From assembly GCF_001955715.1 (NCBI RefSeq), contig NZ_CP019239.1, forward strand, positions 3,348,001 through 3,412,000: 64,000 bases of DNA, given 5' to 3'. How positions within the stretch are numbered: position 1 is the first letter of the stretch; the number at the start of each line of letters is the position of its first letter. This document shows positions 18,232-29,174 of this stretch, piece by piece. The notes under the pieces were generated by a model. That model searched no databases and was not told the DNA's origin. It saw only the letters and a list, made by a program, of their open reading frames with translations. The translations under genes were made by a program, and so were the position numbers. This stretch comes from Rhodoferax saidenbachensis. GTDB taxonomy: Bacteria; Pseudomonadota; Gammaproteobacteria; Burkholderiales; Burkholderiaceae_C.

Positions 18232-19965
18232 ATGGTAGCTGTAGACACTCTTTTGCGTGATTCCAATCCTATTGCTCTACCCGGGTTAGGGCGCGCCTTG
18301 GTTGCAGCAGGGAAGTTGGGACAAAAGTCAGCAGAAGAGATATACCGCAAGGCTCTGTCCAGCAAAAACAGCTTCATTGCAGAACTCGTCGGCTCGGGCG
18401 CAGTATCTGCCTCTGACTTAGCCCACACCTTGTCCACTGCATTTGCGGCCCCGTTGGTAGATCTTGATGCAATTGACTCCCAGCGACTCCCCAAGGGCTT
18501 ACTGGACGGGAAAATATGCCATGACTACCGGGTCGTGGTACTGAGCAAACGCAATAACCGGCTGATAGTCGCTACAGCGGATCCATCAGATCAAGCTGCA
18601 GCGGAAAAGATCAAATTCTCGACGCAAATGGGCGTTGACTGGGTCATTGCCGAATACGACAAATTATCCAAACTGGCGGAAGCCAGCGCGGTGACCGCCA
18701 CCGAAGCGATGGAAGACATCATCGGTGGAGACTTTGAGTTTGATGAAAATGCCGCAGAGGCAGTTACTGAGAACGCCCAGACCAATGTCGCCGAGGTAGA
18801 GGACGCACCGGTCGTGCGCTTCCTCCACAAAATGTTGATGGATGCCTTCAGCATGCGGGCCTCAGATCTTCATTTCGAACCCTATGAGCACACCTATCGG
18901 GTGCGTTTTCGCATTGATGGTGAGCTGCGTGAAATAGCGAGCCCGCCCATTGCCATCAAGGACAAGCTGGCCTCCCGGATCAAAGTCATCTCCCGCATGG
19001 ACATTTCGGAGAAGCGTGTTCCCCAGGACGGCCGGATGAAACTCAAGGTCGGACCAGACCGCGTCATCGATTTTCGTGTCAGTACCCTGCCGACCCTCTT
19101 CGGCGAGAAAATCGTCATCCGGATTCTGGATCCCAGCAGCGCAAAACTCGGCATTGATGCCCTAGGTTATGAACCGGAAGAGAAAGAGCGCCTACTCAAG
19201 GCCGTCGGACGCCCTTACGGAATGATCTTGGTAACCGGTCCCACGGGCTCCGGCAAAACGGTATCGCTTTACACCTGTCTAAATTTGCTAAACCAGCCGG
19301 GCGTGAACATTGCCACGGCGGAAGACCCCTCGGAAATCAACTTACCGGGCGTAAACCAGGTCAATGTCAACGAAAAAGCGGGCCTGACTTTTGCTGCTGC
19401 TTTGAAGTCATTTCTGCGCCAGGATCCGGACATCATCATGGTCGGCGAAATTCGGGATCTGGAAACGGCGGATATTTCCATCAAGGCTGCGCAAACCGGG
19501 CATCTGGTGCTGTCCACCCTGCACACCAACGATGCCCCTACCACCTTGACACGCATGCGCAATATGGGCATTGCGCCGTTCAATATTGCGTCCAGCGTTA
19601 TTCTGATTACTGCACAACGCCTTGCACGTCGACTTTGCCCCAACTGTAAGGCACCGGTCGAAATACCTCGTAATGCTCTGCTGGATGCGGGCTTTGAAGA
19701 AAAGGAGCTCGACGGAACCTGGAAGACTTACCATCCGGTCGGATGCTCCATGTGCAACAACGGCTACAAGGGGCGCGTTGGCATTTACCAAGTAATGCCC
19801 ATCAGCGATGAGATCCAGCGCATCATTTTGCGAGACGGTAGCGCGATGGACATTGCTGCACAAGCCAAAGCAGAAGGCGTTCGCTCTTTGCGACAATCCG
19901 GACTGCACAAAGTAAAACAAGGCCTGACTTCATTGGAAGAAGTCCTGGCAGTGACCAACGAATAG
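18232..19965 (+). CDS. pilB: Type IV pilus assembly ATPase PilB
   Basis: 577 residues. The cytoplasmic ATPase that powers pilus extension. The N-terminal MshEN/T2SSE_N domain is followed by the ATPase core with Walker A GPTGSGKT, Asp box ATAEDPSEINLPG, Walker B PDIIMVGEIRD and His box TGHLVLSTLHTND. A four-cysteine zinc site follows (RRLCPNCKAPV and GCSMCNNGYKGR). pilC and pilD follow on the same strand; no pilin gene is present in the window. Confidence 0.96.
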   Translation: MVAVDTLLRDSNPIALPGLGRALVAAGKLGQKSAEEIYRKALSSKNSFIAELVGSGAVSASDLAHTLSTAFAAPLVDLDAIDSQRLPKGLLDGKICHDYRVVVLSKRNNRLIVATADPSDQAAAEKIKFSTQMGVDWVIAEYDKLSKLAEASAVTATEAMEDIIGGDFEFDENAAEAVTENAQTNVAEVEDAPVVRFLHKMLMDAFSMRASDLHFEPYEHTYRVRFRIDGELREIASPPIAIKDKLASRIKVISRMDISEKRVPQDGRMKLKVGPDRVIDFRVSTLPTLFGEKIVIRILDPSSAKLGIDALGYEPEEKERLLKAVGRPYGMILVTGPTGSGKTVSLYTCLNLLNQPGVNIATAEDPSEINLPGVNQVNVNEKAGLTFAAALKSFLRQDPDIIMVGEIRDLETADISIKAAQTGHLVLSTLHTNDAPTTLTRMRNMGIAPFNIASSVILITAQRLARRLCPNCKAPVEIPRNALLDAGFEEKELDGTWKTYHPVGCSMCNNGYKGRVGIYQVMPISDEIQRIILRDGSAMDIAAQAKAEGVRSLRQSGLHKVKQGLTSLEEVLAVTNE

Positions 19966-19984
19966 CGACAATCCAGGGAAATTT

Positions 19985-21202
19985 ATGGCAACGGCAAAAC
20001 CTGCGGACAACAAAGACGTTGTATTTGAATGGGAAGGCAAGGATCGCAACGGAAAACAGGTGCGTGGCGAAATACGTGCAGCTGGCGAGAACCAGGTCAA
20101 GGCATCCTTGCGTCGTCAAGGCGTCACCCCAACCAAAATCAAAAAGCGCCGCATGCGCTCTGGCAAATCGATCAAGCCCAAGGATTTGGCGATCTTCACG
20201 CGTCAGCTCGCGACCATGATGAAAGCTGGCGTGCCTCTGCTTCAGGCTTTTGATATTGTGGGCCGTGGCAACCCCAATCCCAGCGTAACCAAGTTGCTCA
20301 ACGATATCCGTACCGATGTAGAGACTGGTACATCTCTGAGTACAGCGTTTCGCAAGTACCCCATTTATTTCGACAACCTTTACTGCAATCTGGTCGAGGC
20401 AGGGGAATCTGCGGGTATCTTGGACGCCTTATTGGACCGGCTTGCGGTCTACATGGAAAAGACAGAGGCCATCAAGTCCAAAATCAAATCAGCGCTGATG
20501 TACCCCATCACGGTACTGATCGTGGCTTTTGTAGTGGTCGCGGTGATCATGATTTTTGTAATTCCCTCCTTCAAGCAGGTGTTCACGTCTTTTGGCGGAG
20601 AACTCCCTGCCCCAACGTTAATGGTAATGGCTATGAGCGAGTTCTTTATCAGCTATTGGTACCTGATTTTTGGCGGCTTAGGCGGGGGCGTGTACTTCTT
20701 TTTGCAAGCTTGGAAACGCGACGAAAGAGTGCAAGCTGTTATGGACCGCATCATGCGCAAGTTGCCCATTTTTGGGGTTCTCGTAGAGAAGTCGTGCATT
20801 GCACGCTGGACCCGGACACTCTCCACCATGTTTGCGGCTGGCGTGCCTCTTGTAGAGGCCCTTGACTCGGTAGGAGGGGCCGCTGGCAATATTGTGTACC
20901 AGGAAGCCACCCTCAAAATACAGCAGGAGGTATCCACCGGGACCGCACTCACCGCCGCAATGACAAATGCCAACCTATTCCCCTCCATGGTTTTGCAGAT
21001 GTGCGCTATTGGAGAAGAGTCCGGCTCCATAGACCACATGTTAGGCAAGGCTGCAGACTTTTACGAGGCTGAAGTCGATGACATGGTGGCAGGTATATCT
21101 AGCTTGATGGAGCCCATCATTATTGTGGTCTTGGGCACAGTCATTGGCGGCATCGTGGTCGCCATGTACCTGCCTATTTTCAAGTTGGGGCAAGTCGTTT
21201 AA
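19985..21202 (+). CDS. pilC: Type IV pilus inner-membrane platform protein PilC
   Basis: 405 residues with two repeated T2SF domains, FTRQLATMMKAGVPLLQAF and WTRTLSTMFAAGVPLVEAL, and three membrane segments, the last at IIIVVLGTVIGGIVVAMYL. It is the platform through which PilB acts on pilin. It starts 19 bases after pilB and its TAA overlaps the pilD ATG. Confidence 0.96.
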   Translation: MATAKPADNKDVVFEWEGKDRNGKQVRGEIRAAGENQVKASLRRQGVTPTKIKKRRMRSGKSIKPKDLAIFTRQLATMMKAGVPLLQAFDIVGRGNPNPSVTKLLNDIRTDVETGTSLSTAFRKYPIYFDNLYCNLVEAGESAGILDALLDRLAVYMEKTEAIKSKIKSALMYPITVLIVAFVVVAVIMIFVIPSFKQVFTSFGGELPAPTLMVMAMSEFFISYWYLIFGGLGGGVYFFLQAWKRDERVQAVMDRIMRKLPIFGVLVEKSCIARWTRTLSTMFAAGVPLVEALDSVGGAAGNIVYQEATLKIQQEVSTGTALTAAMTNANLFPSMVLQMCAIGEESGSIDHMLGKAADFYEAEVDDMVAGISSLMEPIIIVVLGTVIGGIVVAMYLPIFKLGQVV

Positions 21203-22050
21203 TGTCCGTGGAATTGCAATGGCTCGCCGCATCATTGGCGGGCATTTTGGGACTATTGATCGGTAGCTTCCTCAATGTCGTGATTTATCGGCTGCCCAAG
21301 ATGATGGAAAGGCAATGGGCTGCAGAATGCGCCGAGCTGTCCGGAAAAGCTCAAGAACCGGAAGAGGCATCTTTCAATTTGATGCTGCCCCGCTCGCGCT
21401 GTCCGCATTGCTCACGCCAGATTCGCTGGTTTGAAAATATTCCCGTTATTAGTTATCTGGCTCTCCGCGGAAAATGCGCGTCCTGCAAGGCACCTATCAG
21501 CCCGCGCTACCCCCTCGTCGAAATAGCCACAGGAGCCCTATTCTTCTTCTGCGTATGGCAATGGGGCGCCACCATGACCGGTGTGGCGTGGTGTGTGTTT
21601 GCGGCAGCACTCTTGGCATTGGCCTTGATTGATTGGGACACCACGCTCCTACCCGACGACATCACGCTTCCTTTGCTTTGGCTTGGCCTGGTGGCTGCCA
21701 GCTTGCGCTGGATTCCCGTCGATCTAAATTCGGCCTTGTGGGGCGCCATTGCGGGTTATCTGTCGTTGTGGTCGGTGTATTGGGCGTTCAAGCTGGTCAC
21801 CGGCAAGGAAGGCATGGGCTACGGGGACTTCAAGTTGTTTGCGGCCCTGGGCGTCTGGTTTGGTTGGCAAACGCTGATCCCCATGATATTGCTGGCATCC
21901 GTCATCGGTGCTGTGGTGGGCATCGCCATGAAGTTTGCCAGCCAACTGCGCGAAGGAGGTTATGTGCCGTTTGGGCCTTTCCTGGCCGGTGCGGGACTGA
22001 CGGCTTTGATAGGGGGGCCAGCCCCACTGCGGCACTTCGTCGGTCTTTGA
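21202..22050 (+). CDS. pilD: Prepilin peptidase and N-methyltransferase PilD
   Basis: 282 residues. Cleaves the prepilin leader and methylates the new N-terminus. The N-terminal segment GLLIGSFLNVVIYRLP precedes a cytoplasmic loop with two cysteine pairs (CPHC and CASC), as in bifunctional enzymes. The catalytic aspartates lie in DWDTTLLPDDITLP and GYGDFKLFAALG. Several membrane helices follow. Start and stop overlap with pilC indicate coupling. Confidence 0.95.
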   Translation: MSVELQWLAASLAGILGLLIGSFLNVVIYRLPKMMERQWAAECAELSGKAQEPEEASFNLMLPRSRCPHCSRQIRWFENIPVISYLALRGKCASCKAPISPRYPLVEIATGALFFFCVWQWGATMTGVAWCVFAAALLALALIDWDTTLLPDDITLPLLWLGLVAASLRWIPVDLNSALWGAIAGYLSLWSVYWAFKLVTGKEGMGYGDFKLFAALGVWFGWQTLIPMILLASVIGAVVGIAMKFASQLREGGYVPFGPFLAGAGLTALIGGPAPLRHFVGL

Positions 22051-22064
22051 TCGGGGCATAAAAC

Positions 22065-22664
22065 GTGGTTCTACTGGGTTTGACCGGTGGCATTGGAAGC
22101 GGGAAAAGCACGGTGACCACGCTGATGGCCAAACACGGCGCTTCCGTGATTGATGCAGATGCCATCTCACGCGCCACGACGGTACCCAACGGGGCAGCCA
22201 TTGCGGCCATCTCGCAAACCTTCGGCGCAGACTTTATTACTGTACAAGGCTCGCTTGATCGGGACCGCATGCGCGACTTGGTGTTTTCCGATCCGCAAGC
22301 CAAAGCACGGCTGGAAAGCATCGTGCACCCGCTGGTGGGAGTGGAAATCGCCCGCCAGACACAAGCGGCCGAGGAGGCAGGTAGCCTTTGCACCGTGTTT
22401 GATATCCCATTGCTGGTGGAATCCAAGCACTGGCGTAAAAGCCTGGACTGCATTCTGGTTGTGGACTGCACCCGCGAAACACAGATCGCACGGGTCGCCT
22501 CGCGCAACGGACTGGATGCAGAAGAGATAGAGAAAATCCTGCGCGGCCAAAGCCCACGTACTCAACGCCTGCAAGCCGCCGACATGGTCCTGTTCAACGA
22601 TGGCATTGACATGGCGCAATTGGGCTTGCTGGTAGGGCAAATTGCGCGCCAGTTCGGGCTATGA
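22065..22664 (+). CDS. coaE: Dephospho-CoA kinase
   Basis: 199 residues. Catalyses the last step of coenzyme A synthesis. The P-loop is GLTGGIGSGKST near the N-terminus, followed by DADAISRATTVPNG and HPLVGVEIARQ, and the lid region RVASRNGLDAEEI. The start is a GTG at 22065, 14 bases after pilD. The pilD-coaE-zapD-yacG order is common in betaproteobacteria. Confidence 0.95.
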   Translation: MVLLGLTGGIGSGKSTVTTLMAKHGASVIDADAISRATTVPNGAAIAAISQTFGADFITVQGSLDRDRMRDLVFSDPQAKARLESIVHPLVGVEIARQTQAAEEAGSLCTVFDIPLLVESKHWRKSLDCILVVDCTRETQIARVASRNGLDAEEIEKILRGQSPRTQRLQAADMVLFNDGIDMAQLGLLVGQIARQFGL

Positions 22665-22686
22665 TGCGCGCACCGGAAAAATCAGC

Positions 22687-23442
22687 GTGATCCTTTACGA
22701 ATACCCCTTCAACGAGCGCATTCGCACCTATTTGCGGTTGGAGCACCTGTTCCTTCGGCTGGCTGAGTTGATGTCGCGCTCCGATCCGCTGGACCACCAT
22801 TTCGCGCTCGCTACCATTTTTGAAGTGATGGACGTTGGCGCCCGTGCCGACCTCAAGTCGGATGTACTTCGGGATCTGGACAAACAAAAACAGATCCTCA
22901 ACAGCTACCGCGGCAACCCGGCCATTGCCGAGAGCGTGCTGGACAAGGTGATTGCGCAGCTCGAAAGCAACTTCAGCGCGCTCAATGGCCTGGCCGGCAA
23001 AGCGGGGCAATCCCTCACCGAAAACGACTGGCTCATGAGCATCCGCAGCCGTGTCGGGATTCCGGGAGGAACCTGCGAGTTTGACCTGCCGGCCTATTTC
23101 GCCTGGCAACACCGTAGCCCTGACGTACGCCAGCTTGATTTACAACGCTGGGCATCCACGCTGGCACCACTGGCCGAATCGATCCATCTTCTGTTGAAAA
23201 TGCTGCGTGACTCGGGTTCTCCCCAAAAAGTCATTGCGGTGGGTGGTCAGTTCCAGCAAAACCTGCCACAAGGTCGTACCTTCCAGCTGCTGCGCCTGGC
23301 ACTTGACCCTACGCTCGAAGTAATTCCCGAAATCAGCGGCAATCGCCTGATGGTGTCCATCCGCCTGATGCGCCACGAAGCGGATGACCGTCTGCATGCC
23401 AGCAATGAAGACGGCGCTTTCGAGCTGACACTCTGTTCCTGA
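22687..23442 (+). CDS. zapD: Cell division protein ZapD
   Basis: 251 residues, all-helical then beta, a cytoplasmic protein that bundles FtsZ filaments at the division ring. The start [19 protein letters not shown] with GTG at 22687 matches the conserved family opening. The longer frame from 22642 adds 15 residues that overlap coaE and have no family support. Confidence 0.94.
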   Translation: MILYEYPFNERIRTYLRLEHLFLRLAELMSRSDPLDHHFALATIFEVMDVGARADLKSDVLRDLDKQKQILNSYRGNPAIAESVLDKVIAQLESNFSALNGLAGKAGQSLTENDWLMSIRSRVGIPGGTCEFDLPAYFAWQHRSPDVRQLDLQRWASTLAPLAESIHLLLKMLRDSGSPQKVIAVGGQFQQNLPQGRTFQLLRLALDPTLEVIPEISGNRLMVSIRLMRHEADDRLHASNEDGAFELTLCS

Positions 23443-23458
23443 ATCCGGGACTGCAGCC

Positions 23459-23662
23459 ATGGATTCACAGACACGTCCGAAGATCGTCCGCTGCCCCCAA
23501 TGTGGCGGGGACAGTGTTTACGCCACCAGTAATCTCTACCGCCCCTTCTGCAGCGAGCGTTGCAAGAACGTGGATTTTGGTGCGTGGGCTAGCGAGACGT
23601 TCAGGGTCCCGACCGAGGCCCCACCCGAATCAGAGTTGTTTGGCGACCCTAAACTGCAGTAG
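23459..23662 (+). CDS. yacG: DNA gyrase inhibitor YacG
   Basis: 67 residues with a zinc site of four cysteines, CPQCGG and CSERCK, then the conserved [14 protein letters not shown] segment. In E. coli YacG binds the gyrase B subunit and blocks DNA binding. It ends the ispB-pilBCD-coaE-zapD-yacG run and converges on the NUDIX gene. Confidence 0.94.
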   Translation: MDSQTRPKIVRCPQCGGDSVYATSNLYRPFCSERCKNVDFGAWASETFRVPTEAPPESELFGDPKLQ

Positions 23663-23696
23663 TGCCCAGCACTTTTTCAGCCTCATTTTTGAATGA

Positions 23697-23751
23697 AATA
23701 GGGCTCTAGCCCTTTATGAGCCTGCGTAAGCAGCTACAAAATGTGTAGCGC
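23697..23751 (-). repeat. Repeat A, copy 6 (3' end of the NUDIX gene)
   Basis: The minus strand reads CGCTACACATTTTGTAGC, TGCTTACGCA, then AAAGGGCTAGAGCCC. It encodes the last dozen residues of the NUDIX protein and its stop codon. The AGGGCT/AGCCCT end lies between convergent genes and may also weakly terminate transcription. Confidence 0.8.
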
Positions 23752-24202
23752 CTGAGTGCTTGCGCTCCTGCGCAAACCAGTCCAGCACGGGCACCGTTCC
23801 TGGCAAAACAGGCTGCACCGCAACCGGTAACTGCTCCCAGGCACAGGATTGCGCCTCACGCATCTGCAACTCTCCCGACCATTCAAACACTTTGCAGAAG
23901 TGCAGACGCACCAGTGCGTGGGGGTAGTCCACCAGCTCCACTTTCCACGGCGTTACCGCGCCGATGGTGATGCCGATTTCTTCCTGCAATTCACGGCGCA
24001 AGGCCTGCTCCACGGTTTCACCCGCCTCCAGCTTACCGCCCGGAAATTCCCAATAGCCTGCATACGCCTTGCCCTCGGGCCGGGAGGTCAGCAAGAAAGC
24101 GCCATCATCACGCACCAAGACACCCACAGCGACTTCCACGGCCTTGCGGTCCGGGCCACCATCACGTGCAGCGCCGGGGTCGGCCACCAAGGGTTCACTC
24201 AT
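23714..24202 (-). CDS. MutT-like NUDIX hydrolase
   Basis: 162 residues with Nudix box GGKLEAGETVEQALRRELQE and the MutT-type features VAVGVLVRDDGAFLLTSRPE and YWEFPGGK. It probably sanitises oxidised nucleotides such as 8-oxo-dGTP. Its first bases overlap the stop of the upstream ATP-binding protein gene (ATGA). The final residues, ATHFVAAYAGS, and the stop codon are encoded by a copy of repeat A, so the original C-terminus may have been replaced. Confidence 0.9.
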   Translation of the reverse strand: MSEPLVADPGAARDGGPDRKAVEVAVGVLVRDDGAFLLTSRPEGKAYAGYWEFPGGKLEAGETVEQALRRELQEEIGITIGAVTPWKVELVDYPHALVRLHFCKVFEWSGELQMREAQSCAWEQLPVAVQPVLPGTVPVLDWFAQERKHSGATHFVAAYAGS

Positions 24203-25083
24203 ACCGGATCACGTCCCACAAAGTCTTTGGCAAATTGATAGGCCACGCGACCGCTGCGCGAACCACGCTCCAGTGCCCACAACAAGGCATCAGCGCGGGC
24301 TGCTGCAATGCGCTCCTGGGCAATGCCCAGAGCGCCCAACCACTGGGCCACGATGGTCAAGTATTCGTCCTGGCTGAACGGGTAAAAGCTCACCCACAGG
24401 CCAAAACGCTCGGACAGTGAAATCTTTTCTTCCACGCCCTCACCCGGATGCACCTCACCGTCTTCGGTGTGCTTGTAGGTCAGGTTCTCGGACATGTACT
24501 CGGGAAGCAAGTGGCGGCGGTTGCTGGTCGCGTAGATCAGCACATTGGGTGTGGCGGCCGCCACGGAGCCGTCGAGCACCGACTTGAGTGCCTTGTAACC
24601 CGCTTCACCTTCGTCAAAGCTCAGGTCATCGCAGAACACAATGAACTTCTCGGGCCGCTGGGCGACGAGCTCCACAATTTCGGTCAGGTCGATCAGATCG
24701 GCCTTGTCCACCTCGATCAAACGCAATCCTTGGGCCGCATAGGTGTGCAGGCAGGCACGGATCAGCGACGACTTGCCGGTACCCCGTGCGCCGGTCAGCA
24801 GCACATTGTTGGCCGTGGCGCCACGCACAAACTGAGCAGTATTGCGCTGGATCTTTTCTTTCTGATCGTCAATCTCTTTCAGATCGTCCAGCGACATGGC
24901 GCCCACATGCTGCACCGGCGTGATCACGCCCTGGCCGGAGCGGCGACGGCGGTAACGAAAGGCGATGGAGGCGTTCCAGTCCGGCTGCTCCACGCCGTGG
25001 GGCAAAGAGGCCTCCACCCGGGCCATGAACAGTTCTGCGCGTGCCAGAAAGCTGGCCAACTCTTTGGTCAGGGTATCGGTCAT
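24199..25083 (-). CDS. DUF815 ATP-binding protein
   Basis: 294 residues. A P-loop ATPase with Walker A LLTGARGTGKSSLIRA and a Walker B-like segment KFIVFCDDLSFDEGE, then VLIYATSNRRHLLPEYM as a sensor-1 region. This is the DUF815 pattern, whose function is unknown. The ATG at 25083 gives MTDTLTKELASFLARAE; the frame continues upstream into argJ without family support. It lies between argJ and the NUDIX gene in one operon. Confidence 0.9.
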   Translation of the reverse strand: MTDTLTKELASFLARAELFMARVEASLPHGVEQPDWNASIAFRYRRRRSGQGVITPVQHVGAMSLDDLKEIDDQKEKIQRNTAQFVRGATANNVLLTGARGTGKSSLIRACLHTYAAQGLRLIEVDKADLIDLTEIVELVAQRPEKFIVFCDDLSFDEGEAGYKALKSVLDGSVAAATPNVLIYATSNRRHLLPEYMSENLTYKHTEDGEVHPGEGVEEKISLSERFGLWVSFYPFSQDEYLTIVAQWLGALGIAQERIAAARADALLWALERGSRSGRVAYQFAKDFVGRDPV

Positions 25084-25093
25084 GGGGCGTCGC

Positions 25094-26323
25094 TCAGGAG
25101 CGGTAGTCGGCGTTGATGGTGACGTATTCGTGGCTGAAATCACAGGTCCACACGGTCTCGGTGGCAGTTCCGCGGCCCAAGCCTACACGCACGGTGATTT
25201 CGCTTTGCTTCATCACGCGCTGGCCATCTTCTTCGCGGTAAGTCGGATTGCGCCCACCACGCGTGGCCACGTGTACGTCGTCCAAATACAGCTCAATGCC
25301 CGTCTGATCCAGATCGTCAATACCGGCATAACCCACGGCCGCCAGAATGCGACCCAGGTTGGGGTCGCTGGCATAGAACGCGGTTTTGACCAAGGGCGAG
25401 TGCGCAATTGCATAGGCCACTTTGCGGCACTCTTCAGCCGTGCGACCACCGTCCACCTGCACGGTGATGAACTTGGTGGCACCTTCGCCATCGCGCACGA
25501 TGGCTTGTGCAAGATTGCGCGCCACTTCCAGCATTGCGGTCTTCAGGGCGCGGCCGTCGGGGCCGTCCAGGGATTCCACAGGCGTGTGCCCCGCCCGATT
25601 GGTAGCAATCACCACCAGGGAGTCGTTGGTAGAGGTATCGCCGTCCACGGTCACGCGGTTGAACGAGCCTTCGGCGAGTTCCAGCGACAACTGTTTCATG
25701 AGGTTTTGGTTGACGCATGCATCGGTGGCGATGAAGCCCAACATGGTGGCCATGTTCGGACGAATCATGCCCGCACCCTTGCTGATACCTGTAATGCTGA
25801 CCGTCTTGCCGCCCAATACGACCTGCGCACCAAAAGCCTTGGGCGCGGTGTCGGTGGTCATGATGCCTTCCGCTGCCCGCAGCCAGTTGCCTGGCTTGGC
25901 ATCGGCCAGCGCGGCATCCAGACCCGCAATGATGCGGTCATCCGGCAGCGGCTCCATGATCACGCCCGTAGAAAACGGCAGGATCTGTTCCACGTTGATA
26001 CTGAGCTTCTGGGCCAAAGCCACACAGGTCTTGCGCGCACGCGCCAGGCCATCGGCACCGGTACCGGCATTGGCATTCCCGGTATTGATCAGCAGGGCAC
26101 GCATAGCCTGGCCCGTCGCCAGGTGATCCCGGCACATCTGCACAGGGGCCGCGCAAAAACGGTTGGAAGTGAAAACGCCGGAAACACTGGCGCCTTCCTC
26201 CAACAAAACCACGGTCAGGTCTTTGCGCCCTACCTTGCGCACGCCAGCTTCTGCCACACCGATACGCATACCGGCAATGGGAAATAGCTTTTCCAGATCA
26301 GGAGGAGGAAGATTGACGGGCAT
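25094..26323 (-). CDS. argJ: Arginine biosynthesis bifunctional protein ArgJ
   Basis: 409 residues. Transfers acetyl from N-acetylornithine to glutamate and can also make acetylglutamate. It self-cleaves before the threonine in the DGDTSTNDS segment into alpha and beta chains. [17 protein letters not shown] is the conserved segment just before it. The ATG at 26323 ([19 protein letters not shown]) is the family start; the open frame upstream runs through repeat B. Confidence 0.96.
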   Translation of the reverse strand: MPVNLPPPDLEKLFPIAGMRIGVAEAGVRKVGRKDLTVVLLEEGASVSGVFTSNRFCAAPVQMCRDHLATGQAMRALLINTGNANAGTGADGLARARKTCVALAQKLSINVEQILPFSTGVIMEPLPDDRIIAGLDAALADAKPGNWLRAAEGIMTTDTAPKAFGAQVVLGGKTVSITGISKGAGMIRPNMATMLGFIATDACVNQNLMKQLSLELAEGSFNRVTVDGDTSTNDSLVVIATNRAGHTPVESLDGPDGRALKTAMLEVARNLAQAIVRDGEGATKFITVQVDGGRTAEECRKVAYAIAHSPLVKTAFYASDPNLGRILAAVGYAGIDDLDQTGIELYLDDVHVATRGGRNPTYREEDGQRVMKQSEITVRVGLGRGTATETVWTCDFSHEYVTINADYRS

Positions 26324-26401
26324 GGTTATGCCTCCCGACGAGCCGCCTCTAGGGAGGCATGCGCCCCCTTGGGGGGCAGCGAAAAAATGTGAGCTTGGGG
26401 G
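26324..26401 (-). repeat. Repeat B, copy after secA
   Basis: Read on the minus strand, it begins CCCCCAAGCTC 10 bases after the secA stop, then CGCTGCCCCCCAAGGGGG, then a stem of GCCTCCC/GGGAGGC. The G/C hairpins have no T-run. It separates secA from argJ. Confidence 0.8.
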
Positions 26402-26411
26402 TACATGGATT

Positions 26412-29174
26412 TCAGGCCAACTTGCCGTGGCAGTGTTTGTACTTCTTGCCGCTGCCACAAGGACAGGCATCGTTGCGCCCCACACGGGCCAGTTGCGACG
26501 CGGGTGCAGATGCGCCGCGCACTGTACCTTCGTCGAGCGTGGTTTCCACTTCGCCAGTCTCGGTCGGCGCGCTGTAGGTCACATTGGCAATACTCTCGCC
26601 ACGGCTTTCCATGGCTTCGGCAGCCTCTTCCAACTGCGCACTGGACTGGATCTTCACCGTCATCAGCACCTTGGTAACGTCGTTCTTTACCGAGTCGAGC
26701 AATTGCCCAAACAGCTCGAAAGCCTCGCGTTTGTACTCTTGTTTAGGCTGCTTTTGTGCGTAGCCCCGCAGGTGAATACCCTGGCGCAAGTAGTCCAGCG
26801 CGCTCAGGTGATCGCGCCAATGGCTGTCAATGCTTTGCAGCAGCACCATGCGTTCAAACTGCGTAAAGTTCGCCTCACCGACCTGCTCCACCTTGTTTTT
26901 GAACAGCGTGTCAGCTGCCGCAGTCACCGTGGTCAATAGATCGTCGTCAGTAATGGCGCTGGCTTCACTCACCTGCTTTTGCAGGTCGAGTTCCATTTGC
27001 CAGTCATCTGCCAAGGCCTTTTGCAAGGTCGGCACATCCCACTGCTCTTCTACCGATTCGGCGGGAATGTATTGGCGCACCAAATCATGAAAGCAGCCTT
27101 CGCGCAAGGATGCAATCTGTGCGCTCAGGTCCTGCGCATCCAGAATGGCATTGCGCTGCTGGTAAATCACCTTGCGCTGGTCGTTGGACACATCGTCGTA
27201 CTCCAGCAACTGCTTGCGCATGTCGAAATTGCGCGCTTCCACTTTGCGCTGTGCGCTCTCAATGCTGCGGGTCACAATGCCAGCTTCAATGGCTTCACCA
27301 TCCGGCATCTTGAGGCGATCCATGATGGCCTTGACGCGGTCACCCGCGAAGATGCGCATCAAGGCATCGTCCAGGCTCAGGTAGAAGCGTGACGAGCCAG
27401 GGTCACCCTGACGGCCAGAACGGCCGCGCAACTGGTTGTCGATACGGCGGGATTCATGGCGCTCGGTGGCGATGATGCGCAGGCCGCCCAACGCCTTGAT
27501 TTGCTCATGGTCTTGGGTCCACTGCGTGCGCGCTTCGGCAATCTTGACTTGCTTGGCAGCTGCATCCAGGGATTCATCGGCTTCTATCGCCTCGATAATT
27601 TTTTCGACATTACCACCCAGCACGATATCGGTTCCCCGACCGGCCATATTCGTGGCAATGGTGATCATCTTGGCGCGACCCGCTTGCGCGACGATGTCGG
27701 CTTCGCGCGCATGCTGCTTGGCGTTGAGCACCTGGTGCGGCAGTTTTTCCTTGTCGAGCAACTGCGCAATGATTTCCGAATTCTCAATCGACGTGGTGCC
27801 CACCAACACGGGCTGACCGCGCTCGTAACATTCACGAATGTCCTTGATGGCGGCTTCGTACTTCTCACGTGTGGTCTTGTAGACGCGATCCAATTGGTCT
27901 TCGCGCAGGCTCTTGCGGTTTGGCGGAATGACCACGGTTTCCAGGCCATAAATTTCCTGGAACTCATAGGCCTCGGTATCGGCCGTACCGGTCATGCCAC
28001 CCAGCTTGCCGTACAGGCGGAAGTAGTTCTGGAAGGTGATGGAGGCCAGTGTCTGGTTCTCGGCCTGGATCTGCACGCCTTCCTTGGCTTCCACCGCCTG
28101 GTGCAGACCATCGCTCCAACGACGACCTGTCATCAGGCGTCCCGTGAATTCATCCACGATCACGATCTCACCCTGCTGCACCACATAGTGTTGGTCACGG
28201 TGGTACAGGTGGTTGGCACGCAGCGCTGCGTACAGATGGTGCATAAGCGTGATATTGGCTGGGTCGTACAAGGACGAGCCGGCAGGAATCAGGCCCAGTT
28301 CAGCGAAGATCTGCTCAGCGCTTTCATGCCCTTGCTCGGTCAGAAAGACCTGGTGGCTTTTTTCGTCCAGCGTGAAGTCACCGGGCTTGGTCACGCCCTC
28401 ACCCGTGCGGGGGTCGGCTTCACCTTCTTGCTTCACCAGCTTGGGAATGGCCTTATTGATGGCGATGTACAAGTCGGTGTGGTCTTCGGCCTGACCGCTG
28501 ATGATCAGGGGCGTGCGCGCCTCGTCGATCAGGATCGAGTCAACCTCATCGACGATCGCGAAGTTCAGTCCGCGTTGCACACGGTCTGCCACCTCGTACA
28601 CCATGTTGTCGCGCAGATAGTCAAAACCGTATTCATTATTGGTGCCATAGGTGATGTCGGCGTTGTAGGCAGCTTGCTTGTCTTCTCGCGGTGCTTGTGG
28701 CAAATTGATACCCACGGTCAAACCGAGGAAGTTGTACAAACGCCCCATCCACTGCGCATCGCGGCTGGCCAGGTAATCATTGACGGTAACAACGTGCACA
28801 CCCTTTCCGGTCAGGGCATTCAGGTACACGGGCAATGTCGCGGTCAGGGTCTTGCCCTCTCCGGTACGCATCTCGGAAATCTTGCCGTTGTGCAAGGATA
28901 TGCCACCCAACAACTGCACATCAAAGTGGCGCATCTTCATGACACGCTTGGAGCCCTCGCGCACCACCGCAAACGCTTCGGGCAAGATTGCATCCAGCGT
29001 TTCACCCTTGGCAACACGCTCCTTGAACTCCTGCGTCTTGGCGCGCAAACCGTCATCGGTCAACTGCTCAAACTGGGGTTCCAGGGCGTTGATGCGCGCA
29101 ACGGCTGTACGGTACTGTTTCAGCAGGCGGTCATTGCGACTGCCAAAGATTTTGGTAAGGATATTGATGGCCAT
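26412..29174 (-). CDS. secA: Preprotein translocase ATPase SecA
   Basis: 920 residues, full length. The motor drives unfolded proteins through SecYEG. Walker A lies in [19 protein letters not shown], Walker B in [19 protein letters not shown], and [13 protein letters not shown] and [18 protein letters not shown] mark the second nucleotide domain. The C-terminus has the zinc-binding SEC-C tail [14 protein letters not shown], used to contact SecB and ribosomes. It follows the M23 peptidase gene. Confidence 0.98.
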   Translation of the reverse strand: MAINILTKIFGSRNDRLLKQYRTAVARINALEPQFEQLTDDGLRAKTQEFKERVAKGETLDAILPEAFAVVREGSKRVMKMRHFDVQLLGGISLHNGKISEMRTGEGKTLTATLPVYLNALTGKGVHVVTVNDYLASRDAQWMGRLYNFLGLTVGINLPQAPREDKQAAYNADITYGTNNEYGFDYLRDNMVYEVADRVQRGLNFAIVDEVDSILIDEARTPLIISGQAEDHTDLYIAINKAIPKLVKQEGEADPRTGEGVTKPGDFTLDEKSHQVFLTEQGHESAEQIFAELGLIPAGSSLYDPANITLMHHLYAALRANHLYHRDQHYVVQQGEIVIVDEFTGRLMTGRRWSDGLHQAVEAKEGVQIQAENQTLASITFQNYFRLYGKLGGMTGTADTEAYEFQEIYGLETVVIPPNRKSLREDQLDRVYKTTREKYEAAIKDIRECYERGQPVLVGTTSIENSEIIAQLLDKEKLPHQVLNAKQHAREADIVAQAGRAKMITIATNMAGRGTDIVLGGNVEKIIEAIEADESLDAAAKQVKIAEARTQWTQDHEQIKALGGLRIIATERHESRRIDNQLRGRSGRQGDPGSSRFYLSLDDALMRIFAGDRVKAIMDRLKMPDGEAIEAGIVTRSIESAQRKVEARNFDMRKQLLEYDDVSNDQRKVIYQQRNAILDAQDLSAQIASLREGCFHDLVRQYIPAESVEEQWDVPTLQKALADDWQMELDLQKQVSEASAITDDDLLTTVTAAADTLFKNKVEQVGEANFTQFERMVLLQSIDSHWRDHLSALDYLRQGIHLRGYAQKQPKQEYKREAFELFGQLLDSVKNDVTKVLMTVKIQSSAQLEEAAEAMESRGESIANVTYSAPTETGEVETTLDEGTVRGASAPASQLARVGRNDACPCGSGKKYKHCHGKLA

